Positions 41,750 through 50,509 are shown, counted from the first letter of the stretch. The stretch: DNA of 64,000 bases from Clostridia bacterium (GCA_017428525.1 JAFRQQ010000037.1:20365-84364), one strand, 5' to 3'. Notes: generated from the letters alone by a model not told the origin. Translations and numbers: made by a program.

Positions 41750-42598
41750 TCAATCGGCCTTGCCTGCGCAGCCGAATATTTCAATGTGTTTCATGGCGTT
41801 CGCATACGCGCCGTTGACCTCGGCGGTCTGCAGATCGTAATAGCCTTTGATCGCGCCGCTTTCATAGCCTGCGCGGGCGAAGCGTTCGACACTGTCGAAG
41901 GTCGCGGTCGCAATGTTGATTTTATGAATGCCCAGCCGGATGCAGCGGCGGAAATCATCGGGCAGGATGCCGGTGCCGCCGTGCAGCACCAGCGGGGCGG
42001 GCACGCGCGCGGCGACCTGCTCGAGAATATCGAACCGCAGCTGCGGCGCCTGCTTGTAGTTGCCGTGGGCGTTGCCGATCGCCACGGCCAGCGCATCCAC
42101 GCCGGTCGCCTCATAAAAGGCCAGCGCCTGCGCGGGGTCGGTGCAGTGGATCGCGATATCCTCGCTGCCGTCCTCGCTGCCGCCGACCGCGCCGATTTCG
42201 CCCTCGCAGGCGGCACCGTATTCTGCGGCCAGTCTGCTGATCTGCGCGGTTTGCGCGGCGTTTTCCTCAAACGGCAGATGCGAGCCGTCAAACATCACGC
42301 TCGTGAAGCCGATTTCCAGCGCCTGCCGGATCGCCTTTTCGGTTTTGCCGTGGTCAAAATGCACGGCCACGGGCATCGGACTGGCCTTGGCCGCGGCGAC
42401 CATCAGCGGACCGATGAGCGCGAGCGGCGAATGATTCAGGCGCACCTCTGCGATTTGCAGAATGGCGGGGCTTCCGGTTTCCTCCACGGCCTTGAGCACG
42501 CCGAGCACCATTTCCATGTTGGCGATGCTGAAGCTGCCGACAGCGTAGCCGCCGGCTTTGGCGTCGCGGAGCAGATCGCGCAGATTAACGAGCGGCAT
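41750..42598 (-). CDS. iolJ: Class II aldolase, probably IolJ
   Basis: This 282-residue Zn-dependent class II aldolase of the FbaA/GatY/IolJ group has VGSFSIANMEMVLGVLKAVE, VAVHFDHGKTEKAIRQALEI with zinc-binding His, SVMFDGSHLPFEENAAQTAQ, and LVLHGGTGILPDDFRRCIRL. Adjacency to iolC points to 6-phospho-5-dehydro-2-deoxygluconate aldolase, giving DHAP and malonate semialdehyde. A fructose-bisphosphate or tagatose-bisphosphate aldolase cannot be excluded. It overlaps the upstream YibE/F gene by 14 bases. Confidence 0.87.
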   Translation of the reverse strand: MPLVNLRDLLRDAKAGGYAVGSFSIANMEMVLGVLKAVEETGSPAILQIAEVRLNHSPLALIGPLMVAAAKASPMPVAVHFDHGKTEKAIRQALEIGFTSVMFDGSHLPFEENAAQTAQISRLAAEYGAACEGEIGAVGGSEDGSEDIAIHCTDPAQALAFYEATGVDALAVAIGNAHGNYKQAPQLRFDILEQVAARVPAPLVLHGGTGILPDDFRRCIRLGIHKINIATATFDSVERFARAGYESGAIKGYYDLQTAEVNGAYANAMKHIEIFGCAGKAD

Positions 42599-43745
42599 GG
42601 GCGGAGTCCTCCTTTTTGTCGGTGTAGTAAACAGCGGCGCACACTGCGCTGGTCAGCGGCAGGGTCAGCAGCATGCCGAGGCTGCCGGCGAGCGCCTGCA
42701 GGATGTCTGCGATGATGACTTCCTTGTTGATGACCTGATTGAGATCGGCGTTGTTGGCCACAAGCAGCAGAACGCAGGTCAGCGACGAGCCGATGTAGGC
42801 GAGCACCAGGGTGTTGGCCATCGTGCCCATCATATCGCGCCCGATCGTGAAGCCGGAGCGCATGAGCTCGGCGGGCTTGATGTGCGGCGATTTTTTGCGC
42901 AGTTCGTAGAGCGAGGAGGAGATCGACATCGACACATCCATCACCGCGCCGACTGCGCCGACGATGATCATGGCGAAGATGATCGCCTTCAGGTCGATCG
43001 GATCATCCGGCCGCAGGGTCAGCAGATAGATGCTTTCCTCCTCGAGCATGCCGGTCATGCGCAGGAATTTCTGCATGATCACAACGATCAGACCGGCGGC
43101 CAGCACGCCGCTCACGCAGCCGATGCAGGCGCAGACGGATTTGGGATTCAGGCCGCTGATGATGCTCAGCGTCATCACCGTGATGAAAACGCACACGAGG
43201 ATCGACCAGAGGTAAATGTTGTGGCCGTTGAGGATCGCGGGCAGCAGCACCGCGAAAACGGAAACGCAGGTGTAGGTCAGAGAAATCAGCGTTTTCACAC
43301 CCTGCATCCGGGAGAAGACGATAATCAGCACGCAGAAAACGCCGAGCAGCCACAGCAGGGGCGTGATGCGGATATAATCGCCGAAATAATAGGTCTGGCT
43401 GCCGGCCTCGGTGTAGCGCTCGACGAGCACACGGTCCTCCGCCTCCACCTGCTTGGGGCTGAACGCGTAGGATTTGTCGATCTCCTGCGTCACCTCAAGC
43501 GTCTTGCCGCGCAGCTCGGTGTTGAGCGCCTGCGCCTTGAAACGGACGGAGACGAAGGCGTTCTCGCCGTCGGCGCTGTTGGCGGTCACGTCCGTCACGC
43601 GAATGACCCGCGCACGGATGACCTGCCCGTCCATCTGTCCTTTGAATACCGTGCCGTCGCCGACGATATAGGAATAAGCGGCGAAGAGCAGCACGGCGGA
43701 AAGCAGCGCAGCGATCAGCTGAAACACAGCTTGATTTCGTTTCAT
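42585..43745 (-). CDS. YibE/F-family multi-pass membrane protein
   Basis: This 386-residue protein has an N-terminal membrane anchor, an external domain of about 100 residues, and then about seven membrane segments (ITPLLWLLGVFCVLIIVFSR, YTCVSVFAVLLPAILNGHN, AMIIVGAVGAVMDVSMSISS, ALAGSLGMLLTLPLTSAVCA). DVSMSISSSLYELRKKSP is characteristic of YibE/F proteins, whose function is not established. It has its own promoter and a 14-base overlap with iolJ, so it is in the iolJ-iolC transcript, an unexplained pairing. Confidence 0.85.
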   Translation of the reverse strand: MKRNQAVFQLIAALLSAVLLFAAYSYIVGDGTVFKGQMDGQVIRARVIRVTDVTANSADGENAFVSVRFKAQALNTELRGKTLEVTQEIDKSYAFSPKQVEAEDRVLVERYTEAGSQTYYFGDYIRITPLLWLLGVFCVLIIVFSRMQGVKTLISLTYTCVSVFAVLLPAILNGHNIYLWSILVCVFITVMTLSIISGLNPKSVCACIGCVSGVLAAGLIVVIMQKFLRMTGMLEEESIYLLTLRPDDPIDLKAIIFAMIIVGAVGAVMDVSMSISSSLYELRKKSPHIKPAELMRSGFTIGRDMMGTMANTLVLAYIGSSLTCVLLLVANNADLNQVINKEVIIADILQALAGSLGMLLTLPLTSAVCAAVYYTDKKEDSAHAAR

Positions 43746-43779
43746 TCTGCGCCTCCCTGTCGGTTTATAATATCAATAC

Positions 43780-43808
43780 AGTATAGCATGAATTCCTAAA
43801 AATCTCAA
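43780..43808 (-). promoter_or_regulatory. Promoter of the yibE/F-iolJ-iolC operon
   Basis: TTGAGA, a 17-base spacer and TATACT on the minus strand, followed by GGGAGG at the gene start. Confidence 0.7.
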
Positions 43809-43818
43809 TAGGAGAATC

Positions 43819-43866
43819 AAAAAAACACAAAGGAAAGCGCGCCGCAAACCCGGTCTGCAGCGCGCT
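43819..43866 (-). terminator. Terminator after the GPH transporter gene
   Basis: AGCGCGCTGC pairs with GCGGCGCGCT (one G-T), then TTCCTTTGTGTTTTTTT on the minus strand. Confidence 0.75.
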
Positions 43867-43874
43867 GTGCGTGT

Positions 43875-45446
43875 TCAGTTTGCTTTTTCTGCCTTGCGCT
43901 CGGCGATTTCGGCCACCATTTCCGCCTGCCGTTTTTCCGTGATCTTATAGAAGAGCATGGGCAGGATCGTGCCGACCATGGAGATCGCACCGGAGAGGAT
44001 CAGCAGGTTCCACAGCGTGGTCTTGCCGCCCGCCGTGATGTAAACGCCGTCCGCAGCGTCGGGATTGATGCGCGCCCAGTTGTAGGAGAAGACGCCCACA
44101 AACGCGCCGATGGCCATGCCGATTTTGTTGATCAGCGTCTGCATGGCGAAGCAGATGCCCTCGCCGCGCTCGCCGGTCTTCCATTCCAGATAGTCCACCG
44201 TGTCGCCGATCATCGCATAGGTCACAATGTTGTTCACGCCCTGCGGGATACCCAGCAGCGCCAGACCGATCGCGCACACGACCAGCTTCCACGGAGCGTC
44301 GTAGCCGATGAAATACATGGCGAACATCGTGACCGCGCCGAGAATATGCACGCCGATATAGGCCCATTTTTTCGTGAATTTCTTGGTCATCCACGGCACA
44401 AGGATGGAGGCGACCAGGCCGCCCGGCACCACGAGCATCGTGATGAGCGCATACATGCCCTCGTTGTTGAGCACGTATTTTGCGAAATACAGTCCGCCGG
44501 TGTATGTATAGACCATGCGCGCGCCGCCGAGAATGCCGGAGACGACGATCAGCAGCAGCTGATCATTCTTGAAGAGCAGGCGGATATTGTGGGCGAAGGA
44601 GGGCGGATCCTCCTCGCTCGTGAAGCGCTCGGTCGTATTCTTGAAGCCGTAGAAGAACATCGGGATGGCCATCAGCACGAAGACCACGCAGCAGATGAAA
44701 TAGGTCCACTTGAGGGTGTTGGCGTTTGCCTCCTGCTGACCGAGCATGACCGTGCCGATGAAATCCTGCGCCGCCTGCGCGCTGATGCCCGGGCGGTCCG
44801 CCATGACCTGCGCGACGTCCGTATATTTATATTTTGCTGTCACGGCGCTGGTGATGATCGGCACGCCGACCGTGACGATGCCCGCGCCGACCGTGCAGAC
44901 CAGACGCGCGACGGTCAGAATGTTGCCGCGCACGATGGTATCGTTGGTCATGCAGGTGGAAAGGCCCCAGTAGGGCACGTCCGCGACGGTATAAATCATC
45001 GTCCACAGCACATAGATCACGCAGACGATCACGAATGTGCTGGTGGCTTTCGCGGGCAGGAAGGGGCAGAAGCAGGCGATCGTCGCCACGCCGATGGGAA
45101 CGGCCATCCACTTCAGGAAGGGGCGGCATTTGCCGTATTTGGTGCGGGTGCGGTCAACGATCGAACCCATGATCGGATCGTTGAAGCCGTCGTAAATGCG
45201 CGTGAAAAGCATCAGGAAGGCCACAGCCATGGAGCCGGTGATCTTGCCGATTCTGACGTCCGAGGAGCCGAAGAGCATCGCGTCGGTCAGGAATACGGTC
45301 AGATAGGAGCCGACGATCGTGCAGATGAAATTCTGACCGAAGCCGGTGATGCTGTAGGCGATGGCTTCCTTCGGCTGCACGCCGACGCCGGGCGTGGTGC
45401 CGAAGAGCTTGTGCAGCGCATTCTGCAGCTTGGTGTTTTCTTTCAT
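43875..45446 (-). CDS. GPH-family (MelB-like) sugar:cation symporter
   Basis: This membrane transporter of about 523 residues has 12 predicted helices. RIYDGFNDPIMGSIVDRTRT and YGKCRPFLKWM near the first third are the conserved GPH/MFS_2 loop motif, and VDYLEWKTGERGEGICFAMQ in the C-terminal half is also typical of the family. It should import a glycoside, pentoside, hexuronide or related compound with a cation. I start at ATG 45446, where GAGGTG is the ribosome-binding site and overlaps the recO stop. The nearby iol genes suggest a cyclitol or a derivative (weak inference). Confidence 0.9.
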   Translation of the reverse strand: MKENTKLQNALHKLFGTTPGVGVQPKEAIAYSITGFGQNFICTIVGSYLTVFLTDAMLFGSSDVRIGKITGSMAVAFLMLFTRIYDGFNDPIMGSIVDRTRTKYGKCRPFLKWMAVPIGVATIACFCPFLPAKATSTFVIVCVIYVLWTMIYTVADVPYWGLSTCMTNDTIVRGNILTVARLVCTVGAGIVTVGVPIITSAVTAKYKYTDVAQVMADRPGISAQAAQDFIGTVMLGQQEANANTLKWTYFICCVVFVLMAIPMFFYGFKNTTERFTSEEDPPSFAHNIRLLFKNDQLLLIVVSGILGGARMVYTYTGGLYFAKYVLNNEGMYALITMLVVPGGLVASILVPWMTKKFTKKWAYIGVHILGAVTMFAMYFIGYDAPWKLVVCAIGLALLGIPQGVNNIVTYAMIGDTVDYLEWKTGERGEGICFAMQTLINKIGMAIGAFVGVFSYNWARINPDAADGVYITAGGKTTLWNLLILSGAISMVGTILPMLFYKITEKRQAEMVAEIAERKAEKAN

Positions 45447-45451
45447 TCCGT

Positions 45452-46180
45452 TCACCTCATTGCGTTATAAAAGTCCAGCGCGCTGATGCGCACGCCGGTC
45501 TGTTCCAGCAGAAATCGCTCGCTCACGCGGGCGAGCAGCGCCTCCTCCCGCTCGGGCAGGGCGAAGGCATAGATGCGGTCGACGGGCTGGCCGCAGATGT
45601 GGCGCATGGCGGCGAGCACGCCCGCGGTGATGCGCAGGCCGCCGCGTCCGCTTTCCGCGCAGCAGATGCAGCCCTCCTTCGGGCTGAAAAACAGCGGCTC
45701 CGGGACGATGCCGCAGTGGGGGCAAGCGGTCAGGTCCGGCATGTAGCCGGCCAGGGTCAGGAGCCGCAGCTCCGTGACCGCCTTGAGAAAATCCCGGCTG
45801 CGGCGCTGCGTTTCCAGCAGATGCAGGGAATTGAGCAGCACGCGCAGGTACTCCTCCGCCGGCTCCTCCGTCGGCGCGAGCACAGCGGCCAGCGCGCAGA
45901 AATACTGCGCAAGGGAGAGGGGCAGAAGATCCTGCCGCAGGTCGAAAAACATCGCTTTGGCCGTCGCGTCGTCGATCATGTAGCTGTCCCTGCCGCTGCG
46001 GATTGTGAATTCGCCGTAGCACAGGGACTGGGTGGCGCCGTGGAGCCGGCTGTTGAATTTTTTGGCGCGGTTGGCAAAGGCGCGGATCACGCCGTAATCG
46101 CGCGTGAGCAGCGTCACCAGACGGTCACTCTCGCCCGTGTCCGTCGTCTTGAGCACCAGCGCGTCGGTCTGCAGCTTCAT
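45452..46180 (-). CDS. recO: DNA repair protein RecO
   Basis: This 242-residue recombination mediator helps load RecA at gaps. It has the OB-fold start (MKLQTDALVLKTTDTGESDR, then LVTLLTRDYGVIRAFANRAK) and a zinc-binding pair CPHC...CICC around residues 177-198. ATG 46180 follows GGGGAGGAACAACCGC. It lies in the usual era-yqzL-recO order; the yqzL reading frame overlaps its first 56 bases. Confidence 0.95.
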   Translation of the reverse strand: MKLQTDALVLKTTDTGESDRLVTLLTRDYGVIRAFANRAKKFNSRLHGATQSLCYGEFTIRSGRDSYMIDDATAKAMFFDLRQDLLPLSLAQYFCALAAVLAPTEEPAEEYLRVLLNSLHLLETQRRSRDFLKAVTELRLLTLAGYMPDLTACPHCGIVPEPLFFSPKEGCICCAESGRGGLRITAGVLAAMRHICGQPVDRIYAFALPEREEALLARVSERFLLEQTGVRISALDFYNAMR

Positions 46181-46292
46181 GCGGTTGTTCCTCCCCGGCA
46201 GGCGTGCGGCTGCGTTTGTAGCGCAGATAATCCGCGACGGCGCCGGTCTTGATAAATTGTTTCCAGGCCTGTTCGTTTTCCGTTGCAATCAC
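46125..46292 (-). CDS. yqzL: YqzL-like small protein
   Basis: A short frame between era and recO encodes about 55 residues with the segment WKQFIKTGAVADYLRYKR, the typical core of YqzL (a Trp, then a TGxxxxYLxYK pattern). The best start is GTG 46292, about ten bases after AAGG; no ATG is available. The last 18 codons overlap the start of recO. YqzL lies at exactly this position in Bacillus and other Firmicutes. Its function is unknown. Confidence 0.75.
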   Translation of the reverse strand: MIATENEQAWKQFIKTGAVADYLRYKRSRTPAGEEQPHEAADRRAGAQDDGHGRE

Positions 46293-46358
46293 CCCCGCGG
46301 TTACCTTGCCCGTTTCCGGCAGGAATAAACGCGGCGGCGCGGAAAAAACAGCGGCGGA

Positions 46359-47243
46359 TCAGTCCAGACCGAAATTGTGAATCAGCCCCTCGCGGTTGCG
46401 CCAGTCCTCCTTGACCTTGACCCAGCACTGCAGATTCACCTTGCAGTCGAAAAAGCGTTCCAGATCCTGCCGGGCGCGGGTGGAGATGCGCTTGAGCGTG
46501 GCGCCCTGCTTGCCGATGATGATGCCCTTGTGGCTCTCTTTTTCGCAATAGATCATCGCTTCGATATCCAGCATGCCGTTCGGCCGCTCGCGCATGCGCT
46601 CGATGCTCACGGCCACGCCGTGGGGCACTTCCTTATCGAGCAGGAGCAGCATCTTTTCGCGCAGGATCTCCGCTGCGATCACGCGCTCGGGCTGATCGGT
46701 CAGCGTGTCATCCGGGAAAAAGTGCGGCGATTCAACCGCGAGCTTTTCCAGCTCCTCATAAATGAGTTCCACATTGTCGCCCTTGAGCGCGCTGACCGGC
46801 ACGACGGCCGCAAAATCAAAGACGCCGGTGAGCTGCACAATGCGCTGCATCAGCGTTTCTTTTTTCTGCACGGTATCGATTTTGTTGATCGCCAGCACGA
46901 CCGGGCATTTCTCCGCGCGCAGGCGTTTGAGCAGCTCGAGCTCCGTCTCGCGCAGCTCGCCATCCGGCTCGGTGACGAACAGCGCGGCGTCCACGCCGCT
47001 GATCCCTTCGCCGACGGCCTTGATCATCCGCTCGCCCAGCTTGTTTTTCGGTCTGTGGTAGCCGGGGGTGTCGATAAAAACCAGCTGTGTCTCGCCCCGG
47101 GTGAGCACGCCCATGATGCGCGTGCGGGTCGTCTGCGGCTTCTGCGTCACGATGGCGACCTTCTGGCCGAGCAGCTGATTGAGCAGTGAGGATTTGCCCA
47201 CATTCGGGCGGCCGACAATGGCAACAAATGCTGTTTTGGTCAT
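46359..47243 (-). CDS. era: Ribosome-assembly GTPase Era
   Basis: This 294-residue protein has a GTPase domain (G1 VGRPNVGKSSLLNQ, G3 DTPGYHRPKNKLGERM, G4 NKID, G5-like VPVSALKGDNVELI) and a C-terminal KH domain (CEKESHKGIIIGKQGATLKR, then ISTRARQDLERFFDCKVNLQ). Era binds the 3' end of 16S rRNA during 30S maturation. It is in the phoH-ybeY-dgkA-era-recO operon. Confidence 0.97.
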   Translation of the reverse strand: MTKTAFVAIVGRPNVGKSSLLNQLLGQKVAIVTQKPQTTRTRIMGVLTRGETQLVFIDTPGYHRPKNKLGERMIKAVGEGISGVDAALFVTEPDGELRETELELLKRLRAEKCPVVLAINKIDTVQKKETLMQRIVQLTGVFDFAAVVPVSALKGDNVELIYEELEKLAVESPHFFPDDTLTDQPERVIAAEILREKMLLLLDKEVPHGVAVSIERMRERPNGMLDIEAMIYCEKESHKGIIIGKQGATLKRISTRARQDLERFFDCKVNLQCWVKVKEDWRNREGLIHNFGLD

Positions 47244-47269
47244 ATCTTATCCTCTGTCATTCCTGTTTT

Positions 47270-47611
47270 TCAACGGATTGCATACGAATCCAGAATACTT
47301 GTCAGCGTTTCCAGAAAGGCTTGTTCTCCGAAGGTGTTGATCTTGAAAAATATTGCCTGACTGCCGCCGGAGGCGATCGCGCTCACAAACACGCCGTTTT
47401 CCGTCTGCGCGAGCGTCACGGACAGACTCACGCGGTTGCCGCCGAGCCAGCTGTAGCGCTCGTAAACGCGCACCGCAACGCGCCGGTCGCTGGCGCCGAG
47501 ATCGCTTGCGCCCTCCAGCGTCGCGCTGCTGCTGCCGGTGGTGACCGCGTTGTGGATCACCTGCAGCAGCTCGTCAAACGACCCGGACAGATACGCTTCA
47601 TACTTTGCCAT
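47270..47611 (-). CDS. Small conserved protein resembling DUF6054
   Basis: This 113-residue protein has the pattern VRVYERYSWLGGNRVSLSVT and ASGGSQAIFFKINTFGEQAF, which I recall from DUF6054, a clostridial family of unknown function. There is no signal peptide or membrane segment. It overlaps dgkA by 14 bases and precedes era by 26 bases, taking the place of cdd in the Bacillus arrangement. The coupling suggests it is expressed with ribosome and envelope maintenance genes. Confidence 0.8.
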   Translation of the reverse strand: MAKYEAYLSGSFDELLQVIHNAVTTGSSSATLEGASDLGASDRRVAVRVYERYSWLGGNRVSLSVTLAQTENGVFVSAIASGGSQAIFFKINTFGEQAFLETLTSILDSYAIR

Positions 47612-48104
47612 TCTGTTCTCCTCCGTCGACGCGCAGTTCCTGCTCCTTCGAGCCGTGGAAAATAAAGATCAGCGTCAGAACCAGGCTCAGCGCCAGCACG
47701 CCGAGCATATACAGATGGGTTTTGTAATACTCGAACAGCATGCGGAAGGCCGCCGGCTGCAGCAGGATCACCAGACCCACCGCCACCGCGCCCACGGCTG
47801 CGAGCAGCACCGCGCCGGCTGCGGCGTCCTTGGCGATGCGCGCGAGCACGCTGCGTTCCCGGCCGGCCGCCAGGTCCACCGCGCGCTCCACGGCCGTGTT
47901 GACCGCTTCGAGCGCGAGCACCAGCGCGCACAGCGCAATGAGCACGGCGAATTCCGCGCGGCTGACTTCAAACCAGTCATAGACCGTCAGATAGCCGAAC
48001 ATATAAATCATCAGCGCCGCGTGAAAGCGGAAATTCCGCTCATGCAGCAGGCAGTATTTCACGCCGTTGAAGGCGTAGACAAATCCTTTGAAAAACGCTT
48101 TCAT
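47598..48104 (-). CDS. dgkA: Diacylglycerol/undecaprenol kinase
   Basis: This 168-residue membrane kinase has FKGFVYAFNGVKYCLLHERN with the conserved N-terminal pattern FRFHAALMIYMFGYLTVYDW, and the signature ALEAVNTAVERAVDLAAG with catalytic acidic residues. Two more hydrophobic segments (AVLLAAVGAVAVGLVILLQP, YMLGVLALSLVLTLIFIF) make it longer than the minimal DgkA of about 120 residues. In Gram-positives it recycles undecaprenol to undecaprenyl phosphate for wall synthesis. Confidence 0.92.
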   Translation of the reverse strand: MKAFFKGFVYAFNGVKYCLLHERNFRFHAALMIYMFGYLTVYDWFEVSRAEFAVLIALCALVLALEAVNTAVERAVDLAAGRERSVLARIAKDAAAGAVLLAAVGAVAVGLVILLQPAAFRMLFEYYKTHLYMLGVLALSLVLTLIFIFHGSKEQELRVDGGEQNGKV

Positions 48105-48607
48105 TGGTCCTCTTCTTCCATATAATAGCTGGAATCCCGCTTGAGACCCAGCCGGGTGAGCACGGTTTCTTCCTTTTCGCGCATGCGCACGCGTTCCATC
48201 CCGCCGTTGACATGGTCGTAGCCCAGCAGATGCAGCATGGAATGCACGGTCAGAAAGCCGATCTCCCGCTGCAGGGAATGGCCGTAGGTCTGCGCCTGCG
48301 CCTGCGCATGGGGCACGGAAATGACGATGTCGCCCAGCAGCTTTGCGCCGGTGTCGTTGTTGACGTCATACACGCCGTTTTCGCCCAGCGGGAAGGAGAG
48401 CACGTCCGTCGCCCGGTCAATCTGCCGGAACTGCCGGTTGAGGCGGTGGATCTCCTCGTCGTCCACAAAGGTGACGCTGACCTCCGCCGGGCCCTCGAAG
48501 CGCTCGAGCTCGAGCACCGCCTTGCAGCAGCGGCGCACCAGCAGGCTGACGCCGGCAGGCACCTTGACGCCGTTTTTCGCAATGATCACAGTCACTTTTC
48601 CGATCAT
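48101..48607 (-). CDS. ybeY: rRNA maturation endoribonuclease YbeY
   Basis: This 168-residue metalloprotein has the zinc motif TVHSMLHLLGYDHVNGGMER (HxxxHLxGYDH) and FVDDEEIHRLNRQFRQIDRA upstream. YbeY acts in 16S rRNA 3'-end maturation and ribosome quality control. It overlaps dgkA and phoH by four bases each. Confidence 0.97.
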   Translation of the reverse strand: MIGKVTVIIAKNGVKVPAGVSLLVRRCCKAVLELERFEGPAEVSVTFVDDEEIHRLNRQFRQIDRATDVLSFPLGENGVYDVNNDTGAKLLGDIVISVPHAQAQAQTYGHSLQREIGFLTVHSMLHLLGYDHVNGGMERVRMREKEETVLTRLGLKRDSSYYMEEEDQ

Positions 48608-49569
48608 TTTCTGTTTCGCTCCTCTTCCTGCCGCTCATAGGCTTTGATGATATCCTGCACCAGCCGGTGACGCACAACGTCCTTTTCATTGAAGCGCACC
48701 GTGCCGATGCCCTCGATGTTTTTCAGCAGCCGCATGGCATCCTTCAGGCCGGAGCGTTTGCCGTCCGGCAGGTCGATCTGCGTAATATCGCCGGTGACGA
48801 CCATTTTGGAGTTGAAGCCCAGACGGGTCAGAAACATTTTCATCTGCTCCGCCGTGGAATTCTGCGCCTCGTCGAGGATGATGAAGCTGTCGTCGAGCGT
48901 GCGTCCGCGCATATAGGCCAGCGGCGCCACTTCGATATCGCCGCGCTCCTGATGCTTCTGGAAATTCTCCGCGCCGAGCATATCGAACAGCGCGTCATAC
49001 AGCGGGCGCAGATAGGGATCGACCTTCGACTGAAGGTCGCCGGGCAGGAAGCCGAGCTTCTCGCCGGCCTCCACCGCGGGGCGCGTGAGCACGATGCGGT
49101 TGATTTCCTTCGCGCGGAAGGCCGTGACCGCCATGGCGACGGCCAGATAGGTCTTGCCCGTGCCGGCCGGGCCGACGCCGATGGTGATGGTGTTTTTGCG
49201 GATGGTTTCGATATATTTCTTCTGGCCGAGCGTTTTGGGCTTGACCGGTTTGCCTTTGGCAGTGATGCAGATGCAGTCCGCCGCCATGTTGGCGATCTTG
49301 TCGTCGTTGCCTTCATTGACCAGCGAAAGCACGTAGCGCACGTTCTGCTCGCTCAGGCTTTCGCCCCGGTTGATCAGCGTGAGCAGCCCCTGAATGGCGC
49401 GCACGCCCTTCTGCACATTCTCGGCCTCGCCCGTGACCTTCAGCTCCGAGCCGCGGCTGATGACCGAAACGGAAAACGCCTGCTCGATCTGGCGAATATT
49501 CTCATCGAAGCTGCCGAACAGGCTGACCGCCTGCTCCATCCGATCCACATTGATGATCTGTTCAAACAT
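48604..49569 (-). CDS. PhoH-family ATPase
   Basis: This 321-residue protein has an N-terminal KH-like part and a helicase-like ATPase domain with Walker A IGVGPAGTGKTYLAVAMAVT, Walker B DDSFIILDEAQNSTAEQMKM, and VVTGDITQIDLPDGKRSGLK. PhoH and YbeY are a conserved pair linked to RNA metabolism. It is first in the operon, with a promoter at 49605-49633 and a GGAGGCG site before ATG 49569. Confidence 0.95.
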   Translation of the reverse strand: MFEQIINVDRMEQAVSLFGSFDENIRQIEQAFSVSVISRGSELKVTGEAENVQKGVRAIQGLLTLINRGESLSEQNVRYVLSLVNEGNDDKIANMAADCICITAKGKPVKPKTLGQKKYIETIRKNTITIGVGPAGTGKTYLAVAMAVTAFRAKEINRIVLTRPAVEAGEKLGFLPGDLQSKVDPYLRPLYDALFDMLGAENFQKHQERGDIEVAPLAYMRGRTLDDSFIILDEAQNSTAEQMKMFLTRLGFNSKMVVTGDITQIDLPDGKRSGLKDAMRLLKNIEGIGTVRFNEKDVVRHRLVQDIIKAYERQEEERNRK

Positions 49570-49604
49570 GAGCGCCTCCGCTGGAATAGTTTATAATTAA
49601 ACTC

Positions 49605-49633
49605 AGTATATCATATCTTTGCACAGATGTCAC
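49605..49633 (-). promoter_or_regulatory. Promoter of the phoH-ybeY-dgkA-era-recO operon
   Basis: GTGACA, a 17-base spacer and TATACT on the minus strand. Confidence 0.7.
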
Positions 49634-49709
49634 GAAAAAAATGCAAAAAACCGTCTTTTTTTCGGAAAAAACGCAGAAGGGCGCAGCTTTCCCGCCGCGA
49701 AAAAGACGG

Positions 49710-49739
49710 TTGAAATCCGCGCGGGATCTGTGGTATAAT
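49710..49739 (+). promoter_or_regulatory. Promoter of the membrane protein gene at 49818
   Basis: TTGAAA, an 18-base spacer and TATAAT, about 80 bases before the start codon. Confidence 0.7.
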
Positions 49740-49817
49740 CATCGCAGGAGAAAATAGACAAACAGGAAGGCAGTTTTTTCACGTGAAGGAATCCTTTCTT
49801 TCTGATGGAGGCGTTTT

Positions 49818-50375
49818 ATGGATCGGATCAGAAGCTTTCTGCGTTCGCCGCGCGGGCATGCGCTTTTCGGCGTCAGCGCGGTGCTGACCGCCGGCATCTG
49901 CCTGGTGATGAATCTCTGGCTGCTGCCGTCGATTGAAGCGACGACCGACGGCATCCGCTGTTTTGACATGAATTTCGGCTATGACTACGCTACGGCGCAG
50001 CGCTTTCTCTCGCTGCTCAGTCCGGAAGGCAAAGCGCTGTATCTCCATGCGCAGCTGCCGCTGGATTTCGTTTATCCGCTGGCTTACGGCTGCTGCTTCT
50101 GCTGCCTGTTTTTCTACCTGACCGGGCGCTTTTCCGCGCTGCAGCTTCTGCCGCTGCTGCTCATGGCCTTTGATTATGCGGAAAACATCTGCACGATCCT
50201 GATGCTGCGCGCAGCTTCCCTTTCACCCGCGCTCGCGGCGACCGCAAGCGCACTGACCGTGATCAAGACGCTGCTGCTTTATGTCAACGCCGCTTTGCTG
50301 CTCATCTGCGCCGTTCGATATTTTCTGAAAAAACGACGCACGCGTGCAGACAAGCGCGCAGAACAGACAGAATAA
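49818..50375 (+). CDS. Hypothetical four-helix membrane protein
   Basis: This 185-residue protein has an N-terminal helix (ALFGVSAVLTAGICLVMNLW), an external loop of about 40 residues (FDMNFGYDYATAQRFLSLLS) and three more helices (VYPLAYGCCFCCLFFYL, LQLLPLLLMAFDYAENICTI, VIKTLLLYVNAALLLICAV). It ends in a basic tail. I do not recognise a family. It is monocistronic: its own promoter lies upstream and a strong hairpin lies at 50391. Confidence 0.75.
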   Translation: MDRIRSFLRSPRGHALFGVSAVLTAGICLVMNLWLLPSIEATTDGIRCFDMNFGYDYATAQRFLSLLSPEGKALYLHAQLPLDFVYPLAYGCCFCCLFFYLTGRFSALQLLPLLLMAFDYAENICTILMLRAASLSPALAATASALTVIKTLLLYVNAALLLICAVRYFLKKRRTRADKRAEQTE

Positions 50376-50390
50376 TCGAACGCAACAAAT

Positions 50391-50425
50391 CAACCGGCTC
50401 GTTCCGATTCGGAACGGGCCGGTTG
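50391..50425 (+). terminator. Terminator hairpin after the 49818 gene
   Basis: CAACCGGCTCGTTCCG pairs with CGGAACGGGCCGGTTG; the T-tract after it (CTGTTTG) is weak. Confidence 0.65.
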
Positions 50426-50453
50426 CTGTTTGCGGCGAGCACGTGCGAATGCT

Positions 50454-50483
50454 GGATAATCGCCCTGCCCGGCGGGCATACTA
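50454..50483 (+). promoter_or_regulatory. Possible forespore (sigma-F/G-type) promoter of the PBP gene
   Basis: GGATA, an 18-base spacer and CATACTA fit the CATHHTA -10 of sigma-F/G promoters and four of five -35 positions. No sigma-A-type pair is apparent here. Tentative. Confidence 0.35.
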
Positions 50484-50509
50484 ACCGAAAATACTTGGGG
50501 GTCGTCCGG

